A DNA stretch of 64,000 nt. It comes from Pseudozobellia sp. WGM2 (GTDB lineage: Bacteria > Bacteroidota > Bacteroidia > Flavobacteriales > Flavobacteriaceae). A program made the translations under genes and the position numbers. The notes beneath the pieces are model-generated. The model was not told the DNA's origin and made no database searches. It saw only the letters and a program-made list of their open reading frames with translations. The DNA lies in contig NZ_JADNYK010000005.1 in assembly GCF_017810075.1 (NCBI RefSeq), positions 124,001 through 188,000 on the forward strand, read 5' to 3'. Each line of letters starts with the position of its first letter. The stretch's first letter is position 1. Shown here piece by piece: positions 27,716 through 37,219 of the stretch.

Positions 27716-29232
27716 TTATTCAAAAATTCGGTGTTTGAACAAGGCTTTTAATTCCGTGAAATCTTGTTTTGGCTCTTTACAGATATAAATGCGTTGGTAC
27801 AGTTCTTCTTCATTATATGAATACGGGTTGTAAATTGAATTGACCAAAATAACTTCCTCAAAATAGGGTACGAAAAAATTGCCTACTTGGTAGCTCAGTG
27901 CAATTACGGTTTCGGGCATAGGGCCTTCTGGTGCCCAACTGTAAAAACTACCGTGGTAAGAAAATGAGTGTGGCAATCCATAGGCAGGCCCGAAAAGGTT
28001 AATGGCACCTGCTTGTCCGTAATGCTTTCCCCAGATTAGGGTGTTCCGTTTCTCATTTATAGGTAAACTATCGTAAACAGTTGATAAGGTCTGCATAGTA
28101 GTTTCCCATTTGTCTCTCGTGTAATACTCGTCGTATTTGATACCGTGGGTTCCGCCTTCTATGGTCTTTGCTTCATATGGATAAACGTAATTTACGTACT
28201 GCTCAAAACTATAGATCGGCATACCAAACGGAATCAGGACAGCACCCAGAACAAGAAGTGTAGTAACAGGGTACATGAGCCACTTTCTTTTGGCAATCTT
28301 CGCTTCCCAAAATAGACCGCCAAAAGGCAGAATGGTCAATATTATGGGGAAGAAGTAATAGGCTTTTCCATTTTTGTAGAGTAGCAGGGCAAAAGACAAT
28401 GTGATAACTACCAAAAGTAGTTGAACCACCTGATTTTTTCTCGACTTGATGAGGTAAATAAGAGCTGGAACGAGCAGCACTAAACTCACTATCGGGTTCA
28501 TGGCAACTAATAGATTAATAAGGTTATCCGTTCGGGTAATATGATTTAATTGGGTTTCGTACAGCCGGTTCATCATCTGTAACAGTGGAAAATCATTCGA
28601 AAATTGCCAGATAAAATTTGGGATTATACACAAGACAAATACAATGAGGTTTACCCAGAAGCGATGTTGAATCAATGCCGTTCGGGTCGATTTAAAAAAC
28701 AGCAATGAAGAAAGGCCGAACAAGAAAAATAGACTATCGTACTTACTCAAAAATGCCAAAACGCAGAATAACGTTAGGTAGCACAGCGATGTTTTATCGA
28801 GGTGTTTTGCAAAGCGAACAAGTTGATAGAAAGATAAGACCCAAAACAACTGGCTAAAAACAACCGGTTGAAAAAGTTGCTGCGAACGATAAAAACTGGG
28901 CGCAATTAAAACAGCCAATAGCACAAGAAATACCGCTTTGTTCTTTCCGCCGAGCTCAAGAGTAGTTTTTGCCGTAAAAACCATTATGAGCAACGAAGCC
29001 ACATGTGGAAAAATGTGATGTATAAATACCGAATCGGAATGAAATAGGTTTTGAAAAAAAGCCATTAAGGCAATCAACGGAGGAAATTCCATAAAACCGA
29101 AAGCCAAGTGCTTCCCGTTTCAATATGTAAGAGTTCATCACCTTGAAATCCGGAATGGCCATCTGCCACCAAATGCAAGGCAAGTTTTACGATGCAAAAT
29201 AGCAAAATAAGCAGTTTGGTTTGCTTAGTCAT
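27716..29232 (-). pseudogene. GT39/ArnT-like membrane glycosyltransferase, frameshifted
   Basis: The intact-looking frame 27716-29107 (463 codons, many TM helices) lacks its N-terminus. Reading from an ATG at 29232 gives a good N-terminus (MTKQTKLLILLFCIVKLALH, then GDELLHIETG). Near 29114-29117 the frame breaks: adding one base to the G run in ACGGGAAG joins it to KHLAFGFMEFPPLIALM, the usual continuation of the first loop. So a single missing base splits a protein of about 505 residues of the dolichyl-phosphate-mannose glycosyltransferase type. It could be a real pseudogene or a homopolymer sequencing error. Confidence 0.82.
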
Positions 29233-29765
29233 GTATTCGATTCATAAAGGCATACATAGCTACTGCTTTTGTAGGCACTTAAATATAGATAAAGTGGAAG
29301 TTTGTACCTAGCGCTGGTCTGGTAATTTTTATAATGGGTGCCATAGTCCATAAGCCTTTGGCAATAATTCAAGGTTAGCTAATTTACGTTGGTGTTACGT
29401 ATATTTTTTATAGGATAAATCTGTCATTTATACATAAATTCATACCACTTATACAATTTAAACTAGCTATACCTCAGTTGGTTAGTAATTTTAGTGTATA
29501 AGATAAGGTAAGCAAAGTTTAAGGCTTATTGATGTGATGCGTCCTGCTGGTATTGAGTTGCAATCTGGCGGATAAAAGCATTTGATTAAAGAACTTCCCC
29601 TGTCTGAAAGACATTTATCGCAGCGCAATATTATACATGCCAATACCCTATTTTGATTTTTATTTACGGCCTGTAGGCAATACCATGCCCTGTTGTAAAA
29701 TTGTTTTGTGAGGCCCGGGGAGGCGGGCATACGATATCGAATTCATCAAACATATAGATATAGCT
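29233..29765. other. 533-base intergenic region before the protease cluster
   Basis: No convincing gene. A 79-codon minus-strand frame at 29491-29730 has a Cys-rich, random composition and no start context. The region should contain the promoter for the plus-strand operon starting at 29766, but I find no clear TAnnTTTG box. The GC-rich patch GAGGCCCGGGGAGGCGGGC near 29709 stands out from its AT-rich surroundings. Confidence 0.5.
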
Positions 29766-30521
29766 ATGGCAGAAGTATTAGCACCGGAACGGGAAAAAGA
29801 ACTTGTTTTTCACCGAATGAACGATGAAAAACAAACGATAGACGAGAAAGAAATCACTCTACAATCATGGATCGAGCGTGACGAAGATTTAACGAACGAA
29901 TCCGTCTGCGGAATTGACCAGCGCCAAAAAGTATTGGCAACCCTTCAAATGCCATATATGGCGATTTGCAAATTGTACATGAAGGCCCTAAACGGACTCA
30001 ACTACGTGGGCTCTGGTTGGTTGGTTGCAGGTGACCGTTTATACACCGCTGGCCATTGCGTGTACAACAAGGGTACAGGCGGATGGAAAACCTCAATTAT
30101 TGTTATACCTGGCAAATGTGGTTATTCTGAACCCTACGGAAGATACGAGGCAATAGAATTGATGGCCACCCGAGGATGGATAGATGATACCTCCCCAAGA
30201 TATGATATGGGAGCGATCAAATTGAACAAACCGGTAAGCCACAACAGCTTCATCACTCCGGTTCTGGAAGACCCCAATATTGCGGAAATCTGCGGATATC
30301 CTGCAGATCGCGATAATGGTATTTTTCAATATAAAATGTCCGATACATTGGTGAAAGAAAACGGCCGATTTCTATATCAGGCTGATACCTTCGGGGGACA
30401 AAGCGGGAGTCCGCTTTTGAGAAACAGGTGCATTGGCGTAGGCATTCACAATTATGGAGGTTGCCCGAACAAGTCATCAGACCTGTATCAAGAATTCATT
30501 GACGGGGTTGCCCAATGGTAA
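29766..30521 (+). CDS. V8-like trypsin-fold serine protease
   Basis: A 251-residue protein of the glutamyl-endopeptidase (S1B) type. The catalytic triad is complete: His97 in LYTAGHCVY, Asp147 in RYDMGAIKL and Ser213 in GGQSGSPLL. The N-terminal 45 residues are charged, and SVCGIDQRQKVLATLQMP before the domain matches the pro-region/linker of exported V8 proteases. No signal peptide is visible, unlike its secreted relatives, so it is probably cytosolic or exported by another route. It is the first gene of a plus-strand operon with an amidase, a double protease and an M19-like hydrolase. Confidence 0.9.
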   Translation: MAEVLAPEREKELVFHRMNDEKQTIDEKEITLQSWIERDEDLTNESVCGIDQRQKVLATLQMPYMAICKLYMKALNGLNYVGSGWLVAGDRLYTAGHCVYNKGTGGWKTSIIVIPGKCGYSEPYGRYEAIELMATRGWIDDTSPRYDMGAIKLNKPVSHNSFITPVLEDPNIAEICGYPADRDNGIFQYKMSDTLVKENGRFLYQADTFGGQSGSPLLRNRCIGVGIHNYGGCPNKSSDLYQEFIDGVAQW

Positions 30522-30562
30522 ACCTGTAGAAATGGCACGTTTTTAACTTCAAAGGTAAAAGC

Positions 30563-31582
30563 ATGAAAACATTGCGCAAGGGTAGTTTTGATTCCTCCGT
30601 TTCATTCTTAAAAAGACTGTTGAACCGGGCGGGATATCCTGTAGCAATTTCTTCCGATTTCGATAATGTAACCTTTGAGAGAGTGCGACAATTTCAACGA
30701 GCCAACTCCCTCGTGGTAGATGGGGTAGTGGGCAAAAATACATGGGAGAAATTAATGCGTTCGGGCTATGATTTCAGTTGGGGAACGAACGATTATATTT
30801 TGGAAGATGATGAGTGGATGAACGAGTATACCGAAAAAGATACGATTTATTTACACCATACGGCGGGGCTGCACAGACCCGACTATACCATCGGTTGGTG
30901 GGAAAATGATAATAAACCCGGAACCTTAAACAGGGTAGGCACCTCATTCGTTATCGGCAGAAAATCTTTGGAAGGTGATTATTTATTCGATGGAGTAACC
31001 TACAGAGCGTTTAACGAGATGTTCTGGGCGCACCATTTGGGCACCAAATTGAGTAACAATAAGCAGTTGAACCAAAAATCCATAGGCATTGAAATCTGCT
31101 CGTTAGGGCATTTGAAAAAAAGCAGTAACGGTCAGTTTTATTTTCAGGGTAACTCCAAGAAAATAGTTGTGCCCGAATCTGAGGTCTGTCAGCTGAACAC
31201 ACCTTGGAGAGGGCATCGATATTTTCAAAAATATACCGATAAACAAATTAAGGAATGCGAACGGTTGATACTCACCTTGGCGACGATTTTTGACATCCCC
31301 ATAAAAAACCTGATATACGATAGTTCTTGGTTTGATATTAAAGAGGAAGCCCAAAATGGAGCACCGGGTATATGGACACATTGCAATGTGAGAACCGATA
31401 AAACGGACTGCTTTCCGCAGCCTGAATTCATAGAAATGTTAAACGGGCTCCATACCGCTTATCAAAATTTTGAACTGGATTATTCGGAATTGGAAGCTGA
31501 GTCGTCTATCGGAGCTCCCAATGAACTGAACAAAGCCGTACTGCAAAATTATACCAAGGATTTGGAGTTGATTGATAATTAA
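30563..31582 (+). CDS. peptidoglycan-binding N-acetylmuramoyl-L-alanine amidase
   Basis: A 339-residue protein. Residues about 5-65 form a PG_binding_1 domain (FLKRLLNRAGYP, then FQRANSLVVDGVVGKNTWEKL). Residues about 90-300 are an amidase_2/PGRP fold: YLHHTAGLH carries zinc ligand His98/99, GIWTHCNVRTDKTD gives His273 and the Lys280/Asp282 pair. It would cut the bond between MurNAc and the stem peptide. There is no signal peptide, which is odd for a wall hydrolase and resembles phage lysins or intracellular effectors. It starts 42 bases after the V8-like protease. Confidence 0.88.
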   Translation: MKTLRKGSFDSSVSFLKRLLNRAGYPVAISSDFDNVTFERVRQFQRANSLVVDGVVGKNTWEKLMRSGYDFSWGTNDYILEDDEWMNEYTEKDTIYLHHTAGLHRPDYTIGWWENDNKPGTLNRVGTSFVIGRKSLEGDYLFDGVTYRAFNEMFWAHHLGTKLSNNKQLNQKSIGIEICSLGHLKKSSNGQFYFQGNSKKIVVPESEVCQLNTPWRGHRYFQKYTDKQIKECERLILTLATIFDIPIKNLIYDSSWFDIKEEAQNGAPGIWTHCNVRTDKTDCFPQPEFIEMLNGLHTAYQNFELDYSELEAESSIGAPNELNKAVLQNYTKDLELIDN

Positions 31583-31606
31583 TGAACTGTTGTAAAGCTT
31601 AAGATC

Positions 31607-34483
31607 ATGAACGATAAACTAAGAGAAATAGCTGAAAATGCCCATAGAAATTACTCTAGCGTAATTGCGGATATTGACCGGATAAAAACCGATATAACGA
31701 ATGTGCGACAAGGAAAGGTGGCGTTATCGGAAATTCAGGTAGACCAAGAGAGGCTTCACAATAGAATTGAGCGCGAAGGTACCGTTGAGCTTCAGGCTCT
31801 GGAACGAATCAATGGGGAAGCCAATTTTCAGGATATACGCATTGTACGGAGAATAGTAGAGTTATCCAACGCTGTGGGCCGTATAACCACCAATTCCAGA
31901 TTAGGGAATACGGGCTATGGCACAGGATTTTTAATAGCTCCCAACCTAGTGCTTACCAACAATCATGTTTTACCAACAACCGAGGTGGCCGGCAATTCTA
32001 CCATCCAGTTCAATTATGAATTGGATCAGTATGGTAACCCCAGTACATCGGATAGTTTTAATCTCCTACCCACGGAGTTTTTTGTAACCTCCAGCTATAA
32101 AAGAACGGCTGTGGACCCCTTTAGCGGATTGGATTTTACCATTGTGGCCGTAGAGAATACCTCTAGGGAAGGGAATGCCATTACCAAATTTCCCATAGCG
32201 AAGTTGGATAAAAAATTGGGAAAGATCATTGATGGGGAAAATTGTGTAATCGTTCAACACCCAAAAGGTGATTACAAAAAAATTGTAATGAAAGACATTA
32301 GGATGCTGGTCTTAAAGGATGATTTTTTGATTTACGAATCTGATACGCTCCCGGGTTCTTCTGGGAGTATGGTGCTAGGCCTTGGGACCGGGGAGGTGGT
32401 GGCACTGCACCATAGCGGCGTTCCCAGAAAAAACAGACACGGACAATGGCTCAGAAAAGATGGGTCCGTTGTTCAGCCCGGAGACCCCGACAATATGATT
32501 GATTGGATGGGTAACGAGGGGATAAGAATAAGTAGTTTGTTAAACATGTTGGAGAGTATGCCCGTACCCCAACATATGGAGAAATATAAGAAGATGTTGC
32601 TGGCCGGGCTGGATCATTCCTTAAATATCCCTAGCGCAATTGGCGGAGAGGGCAGGCTTCAATCAAGCAGTTCAGTTAATGTATCATCTAACCTGTATTC
32701 CATGAACCGTTCAGAAAATAGTCAAAAGAAAATCCAGTATTTTGAGATTCAATTATCGCAGGTAAAGAAAATGCAGGATGATTGGAAGGAAAATGCCGAA
32801 ACCTTGGTACCGGGTCTGTTGTTAAGTGAACCCCTGTATCCCATGTCTACGGAAAAGGCACACCGAGATTTTTATTACATAGAAATTGCCTCGGAGAAAA
32901 ACCCTTGGGAAATTGCGGCCGAATTGGAAGGGCTGCCCCAAATAGATACCTGTACCCCCGATCTTGAAATGCTTACGGATATCAAACCCGGGCATTACGG
33001 AAGGTGGTCGGGGAACGAGAGCTTGGAATCCCTAAACGATGGTACGGCTGATTGGAAAGACAATGAAACCGACTTTAAGATTCGTTGGGCCAATGCCAGT
33101 ATGGTAAAAGAGTCCATTGCCCAAGGTGATTATGAGACATATAGATATTGGAACAGGGTGGCCATAGGTGCCGATAAAAAGAAAGATTACGAGGAGGAAA
33201 AAAGAAAGTCTGCCCATGAGAAACAAATAGAGAAGAAAAAGGAGCGAAATAGAAATGTCTTTTTGGAGGAAGATGATTACGAGTATGTTAAGGATATTAA
33301 AGTGATTCAGTTAGATACGGGTTATACCGATCATGCAAAAGTATTGGATGGCTATAATCTTTTGGAAGACGAGGATTTTATTGATGGGGAGGATGCCCGC
33401 GATGAAATGAGTATGGGCATCCTAAGGCAACCTGGACACGGAACTCGTACCGCTAGTTTGGTTATGGGGAATTTGGCCAATGGAAAAATAGATAATGATG
33501 GAAACCATGGAATTTCGGTGACGGACAAAGGTACAAGGTTATTAAAGGTCATTCCTTACAGGATATCCAAGTCGGTAGTATTGATCGGTAGGGGCAGAAA
33601 CTTGTTCAATGCCGTTTCCCAGGCTATTAATGCCCAGGCCGATGTTATTTTTATGTGCATGGGTAGTTACCCTAGACCCATGATCTACAGTATTGCCAAA
33701 ACAGCTTATGAAAGAGGTATAATTTGGGTATGTGCTGCCGGTAACATGGTAGAATCTGTAATCGCTCCTGCCGTATACCCCGGTACTATTGCGGTAGCCG
33801 CTTCCAATCCCAATAATGAGCCATGGCGGCATACGTCGTACGGTCCAGCTGTGGATATTGCCGCCCCCGGCGAGGATGTTTATGTTCCTTTTCTAAGTAA
33901 AAAGAAAGAAGATATAATGGTATTTGGTTCGGGTACCAGTTATGCCACTCCCCATGTAGCCACTGCCGCCGCCTTATGGAAGGCAAAAAACCAGGAAGTT
34001 TTAAAGTATGTAAAAGAACCATGGCAGATTGTGGAGCTATTTAGATACAAACTGAAGGAAACTGCCAATAAAAAAGATTGGGATACCAATAGATTTGGAG
34101 CCGGAATTTTAAACATTAAGGCCCTATTGGAAAATCCTATTTTAAAATTTACGGAGGGAGCAGATGACACTAGAAAATTTAAAGAGGTAGCTAAGTTAGT
34201 AAAAGATTATGGCCTGGTTAAGGCCTACAAAGGCAAGGAAAATATTAAGGAGTGGGATCTGGGCGTACGCGAAACAGTACATTTTTTATGGAATACGGCA
34301 CGTAGAAAGCTTACACCTGGTTTTGAAAGTGCCACGGCCCAAGAAAGTCTTACCGAACGGGCCCGAATGAGCGTGACGGCCATGACGGGTCGCCCCATGA
34401 ACCGAGTATTAGAAAGCCACGGACAGTTTGATGAAGATCTCTCCGATGGACTGTTAAAAGTATATTTTGAAAGTTTTTATTAA
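31607..34483 (+). CDS. fusion of trypsin-like and subtilisin-like (S8) proteases
   Basis: A 958-residue protein with two complete proteases. Residues 1-70 are a helical, coiled-coil-like leader. Residues about 75-320 are a trypsin fold with His120 (LTNNHVL), Asp176 (SGLDFTIV) and Ser252 (LPGSSGSMVL). Residues about 370-545 are a linker with a charged lysine/glutamate helix. Residues about 560-860 are a subtilisin domain with Asp570 (IQLDTGYTD), His611 (PGHGTRTA), oxyanion Asn713 (AAGN) and Ser778 (GSGTSYATPH). A helical tail of about 100 residues follows. It has no signal peptide. It sits 24 bases after the amidase gene and ends 10 bases before the M19-like gene. Confidence 0.9.
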   Translation: MNDKLREIAENAHRNYSSVIADIDRIKTDITNVRQGKVALSEIQVDQERLHNRIEREGTVELQALERINGEANFQDIRIVRRIVELSNAVGRITTNSRLGNTGYGTGFLIAPNLVLTNNHVLPTTEVAGNSTIQFNYELDQYGNPSTSDSFNLLPTEFFVTSSYKRTAVDPFSGLDFTIVAVENTSREGNAITKFPIAKLDKKLGKIIDGENCVIVQHPKGDYKKIVMKDIRMLVLKDDFLIYESDTLPGSSGSMVLGLGTGEVVALHHSGVPRKNRHGQWLRKDGSVVQPGDPDNMIDWMGNEGIRISSLLNMLESMPVPQHMEKYKKMLLAGLDHSLNIPSAIGGEGRLQSSSSVNVSSNLYSMNRSENSQKKIQYFEIQLSQVKKMQDDWKENAETLVPGLLLSEPLYPMSTEKAHRDFYYIEIASEKNPWEIAAELEGLPQIDTCTPDLEMLTDIKPGHYGRWSGNESLESLNDGTADWKDNETDFKIRWANASMVKESIAQGDYETYRYWNRVAIGADKKKDYEEEKRKSAHEKQIEKKKERNRNVFLEEDDYEYVKDIKVIQLDTGYTDHAKVLDGYNLLEDEDFIDGEDARDEMSMGILRQPGHGTRTASLVMGNLANGKIDNDGNHGISVTDKGTRLLKVIPYRISKSVVLIGRGRNLFNAVSQAINAQADVIFMCMGSYPRPMIYSIAKTAYERGIIWVCAAGNMVESVIAPAVYPGTIAVAASNPNNEPWRHTSYGPAVDIAAPGEDVYVPFLSKKKEDIMVFGSGTSYATPHVATAAALWKAKNQEVLKYVKEPWQIVELFRYKLKETANKKDWDTNRFGAGILNIKALLENPILKFTEGADDTRKFKEVAKLVKDYGLVKAYKGKENIKEWDLGVRETVHFLWNTARRKLTPGFESATAQESLTERARMSVTAMTGRPMNRVLESHGQFDEDLSDGLLKVYFESFY

Positions 34484-34493
34484 AACAACAGTT

Positions 34494-36350
34494 ATGAAAT
34501 ATTGTGATCTGCATTTACACCCCTTGGGGAAACACCAACTTGGTGGTGTCATGAACACTTCTAAGGAAAAAACCAAGATAGATGGGTTCCAACCCATACC
34601 TCTGTCCAAAGAGTTTAAAGATTATACGGACGAAGAAGTACTTAGACGGCTGGAATCCCAGGGCAGCTTGGATCAGATGAAAAAGGGAGAGGTCCATAAT
34701 GCGGTGGCCGCCGTTGGTGCATTCGAATTTGGGGTGGCTTGTAGCAAGGGATATTTGACGGATATCCTAAAAACAACATTGAAGAACCCACTTGATAAGG
34801 ACTATTTTGAAAGGGTACGTGAAGGAAAGGTTAGCTATCTAAGACTATTTCTTGAAAATTTGAACAATTACTTTCAGCTATCGCACGATGAAAAATTAGT
34901 GTTAATAAATAGGGGTTTAGAGGTCAAAGAACCCGAAAGGGTTAAGCTATTGCTTGCCATTGATGGAGGCTATAACCTGTGCTTTAAAAAAATAGGCAAC
35001 GCCTTGGACTTTGAAGAACTTAAGAATCCTAAAGAGCAAAATAATCAGGAAGAAAAGGCCTCTAGAAATAATAAAAATGATGGTGATAACATAGCAGGTA
35101 ATCAAAATGGTGAGCAACCGGAATCAGTTGAAACAATTAAAATGCAAGATTGGTTTGACTACCTTTTGAAAAATCACTCTAGATGCCCTTCGGAAGCTTT
35201 GAAGTTCGTAGTAGATAAGATCAGGGAAAAAGGAGGGGAAGTGCTGTACCTTACCTTGGCACAGTTGACCCATATACCGGAACAGCACTTGGCAACCCAT
35301 GCCTACGGTACCAAAATGTTAAAGCACCCTTCTTTCTTTCCCTTTGGGAACGGGCTAACGGAATTGGGTAAGAAGGTAGTAGAAAAGGCGGATATGCTAA
35401 CTAAAGGAGCAGATAAGGATAAATTGAAGGCGGGTAACAAGGCTCCTGTTTATATAGACATTACACATTTAAGCCTAAGGTCTAGGGAAGATCTGTACCG
35501 CTTCCGAAAGGAGAAGAATATAAATAGCCCCTTAATAGCTTCCCATGTGGCCGTTACCGGATATTCTATTAAGGGTTGGAAAGATAATTTGCAAACAGGT
35601 AAATGCCTCAACCATTTGGAGCAGGGGGTTAAAACGGTTAAAATATATGCTCGGCCCAAGGTGGCAGGTTATTGGGGCGGGGGAAGCAAGCAGGAGTTTG
35701 TTTTTCACCCGGGGACCATCAACCTCATGGACGAGGATATCATTGCCATTGTCAATAGCGGGGGATTGATAGGTCTATCCTTGGATGCCGAATTGTTGGG
35801 AAACACTACTGAAGCGTTAGATATGGAAGATAGTTGTGAGTTTATATCCACTCCGGATTTTACTCATTACTTTCCTTATACCAGCGTTAAGACTATGGAA
35901 CATGCCAGTAGGGAACAATTACGGGCGGAGGAAGCTTGGTTGAAACCCAAGGGGAAGTACACCCACCCCTTAAGCCTTTGTTTTAATATTGTACATATAT
36001 TGGCGGTAATTAACTTAAAAACGGATAAGGGGGACGATGAGGCTCAAAATTATATATGTATAGGAAGCAATTTTGACGGTTTTATAGAACCTTTAAAAGT
36101 GTGCAGTGCCAGTACGGAATTTAAGAATTTAGAGGCCTGTTTAAAGAAATGGCTGCCCGTGGCGGCTAAAAAATACCGTAGAGTAAATGGAGGAGCAAGT
36201 GACTCTCTTTCCTTTATGAAGACCAAAGGAGAATTGGCTGATTTTGTAAAAAAATTGCTCTCTACAAACATGAGCCAATTTGTTTTAAATAACTATGGGC
36301 ATGAGAAATCAGCTGATAATAAGGGTGTCATGGAATCAGTGGAAAGTTAA
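34494..36350 (+). CDS. M19 (renal dipeptidase)-like metal hydrolase
   Basis: A 618-residue protein. I chose ATG 34494 (MKYCDLHLHPLGKHQ) because the metal-binding strand begins there. M19 signatures in order: DLHLHP (family HxD here HxH, His7/His9), LLAIDGGYNL near residue 153 (bridging Glu replaced by Asp157), YLTLAQLTH, LTELGKKVVEKADML, IDITHLSLRS (His325), PLIASHVAV (His351), IAIVNSGGLIGLSLD and ICIGSNFDGF. A low-complexity insert rich in Asn, Glu and Lys (about 178-215) and an extra 200 residues distinguish it from the 350-400-residue family. Altered ligands suggest a divergent metal site. It is the last gene of the plus-strand protease operon. Confidence 0.82.
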   Translation: MKYCDLHLHPLGKHQLGGVMNTSKEKTKIDGFQPIPLSKEFKDYTDEEVLRRLESQGSLDQMKKGEVHNAVAAVGAFEFGVACSKGYLTDILKTTLKNPLDKDYFERVREGKVSYLRLFLENLNNYFQLSHDEKLVLINRGLEVKEPERVKLLLAIDGGYNLCFKKIGNALDFEELKNPKEQNNQEEKASRNNKNDGDNIAGNQNGEQPESVETIKMQDWFDYLLKNHSRCPSEALKFVVDKIREKGGEVLYLTLAQLTHIPEQHLATHAYGTKMLKHPSFFPFGNGLTELGKKVVEKADMLTKGADKDKLKAGNKAPVYIDITHLSLRSREDLYRFRKEKNINSPLIASHVAVTGYSIKGWKDNLQTGKCLNHLEQGVKTVKIYARPKVAGYWGGGSKQEFVFHPGTINLMDEDIIAIVNSGGLIGLSLDAELLGNTTEALDMEDSCEFISTPDFTHYFPYTSVKTMEHASREQLRAEEAWLKPKGKYTHPLSLCFNIVHILAVINLKTDKGDDEAQNYICIGSNFDGFIEPLKVCSASTEFKNLEACLKKWLPVAAKKYRRVNGGASDSLSFMKTKGELADFVKKLLSTNMSQFVLNNYGHEKSADNKGVMESVES

Positions 36351-36422
36351 AACTAGAGGAACAAAAGGCGGTTCAAAATAGACTGATATACTCTTGAAAA
36401 GTCCATCTTATCATGTATTCCT

Positions 36423-37177
36423 TTAGGTCCCCACAGCTGTATGAAAGGGTTTAACCAAATAAATTGGGGTGTTGTTAATGGATGTAAGTTCTCGGTTCCA
36501 TGCTTTTTGGTAAAGCAGTTTTAGGTCCCTTTTATCCTCTTTCGTTAAAATGCTTTTGTTACCATAGTTCATAATGGACAAGGCTTTGTGTTCCCCAAAA
36601 TCACGGAGGGTAATATGCGTTCGCTTATTTGGGCAAAATAGTGGCGTAACCCAAATATATGGCCCAGTTCGTGCATTAGTGTCTCCAATTGCTCTTGCCG
36701 GGGCTGTTCAAAAAGCTTAGGAAAAACTATCAGCTTATTTTGAAGGCTATTGGGAAAAAATGCCTTGGCGAGAACACAACCTTTGTGGCCACAATTGTCC
36801 CCCGGAGCTATCTGTATCTGAAAGTCTACAAGGTCCTTTGTTTCTATAAACGTAATGGGAGCGGCATCTCCCCAAGCTAATAGAGCTTCGTGCATTAGCT
36901 TTCTAACATAGGATGTAAATTCTTGCGGGTGTTGGTGGTTGCGGAGCGCGTATTCATCAAAAGACCAATGCAGTTCTTGGTTTTTGGCCCAAAGTGGAAT
37001 TTGGCCATTGCTTACATGTACCACAATTTCATAAGGGGAAACCGATAGGGTTTGGGTATCTGTTTCACAAATGAATATATCTCCCCTAATGTTTTCGCTC
37101 TTCGGCAATTGAAATTCAGATTCTCTTTTTTTTGGAAACAACACCAGGGGCTTGTTGGGATTCTGCTGTTTTTTCAT
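36423..37177 (-). pseudogene. metzincin (matrixin-like) metalloprotease, frameshifted
   Basis: Reading from ATG 37177 gives 202 codons ending at 36569. The zinc motif HELGHIFGLRH (His169, His173, His179; Glu170) is complete. The last residues after SVI are unlike the family. Adding one T to the four-T run at 36597-36600 gives FGEHKALSIMNYG, a textbook Met-turn, and continues as NKSILTKEDKRDLKLLY to a stop at 36423, making a 251-residue protease. So the Met-turn is lost by a one-base deletion, or the deletion is a sequencing error. It is encoded 42 bases downstream of the giant NTPase gene, so it may be that protein's partner. Confidence 0.87.
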
Positions 37178-37219
37178 GGCATGGTTGTTTTGCTATAAGA
37201 TTTAAGGTCTTCCAAACAA

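Noticed and set aside
29491-29730. 79-codon minus-strand frame before the protease operon
   Set aside because: Random-looking, Cys-rich composition, no signal or domain, and it lies in a probable promoter region.
29747-29754. Minus-strand TATGTTTG promoter-like box
   Set aside because: It lies just before the plus-strand protease gene, and the nearest minus-strand gene is 500 bases away; probably chance.
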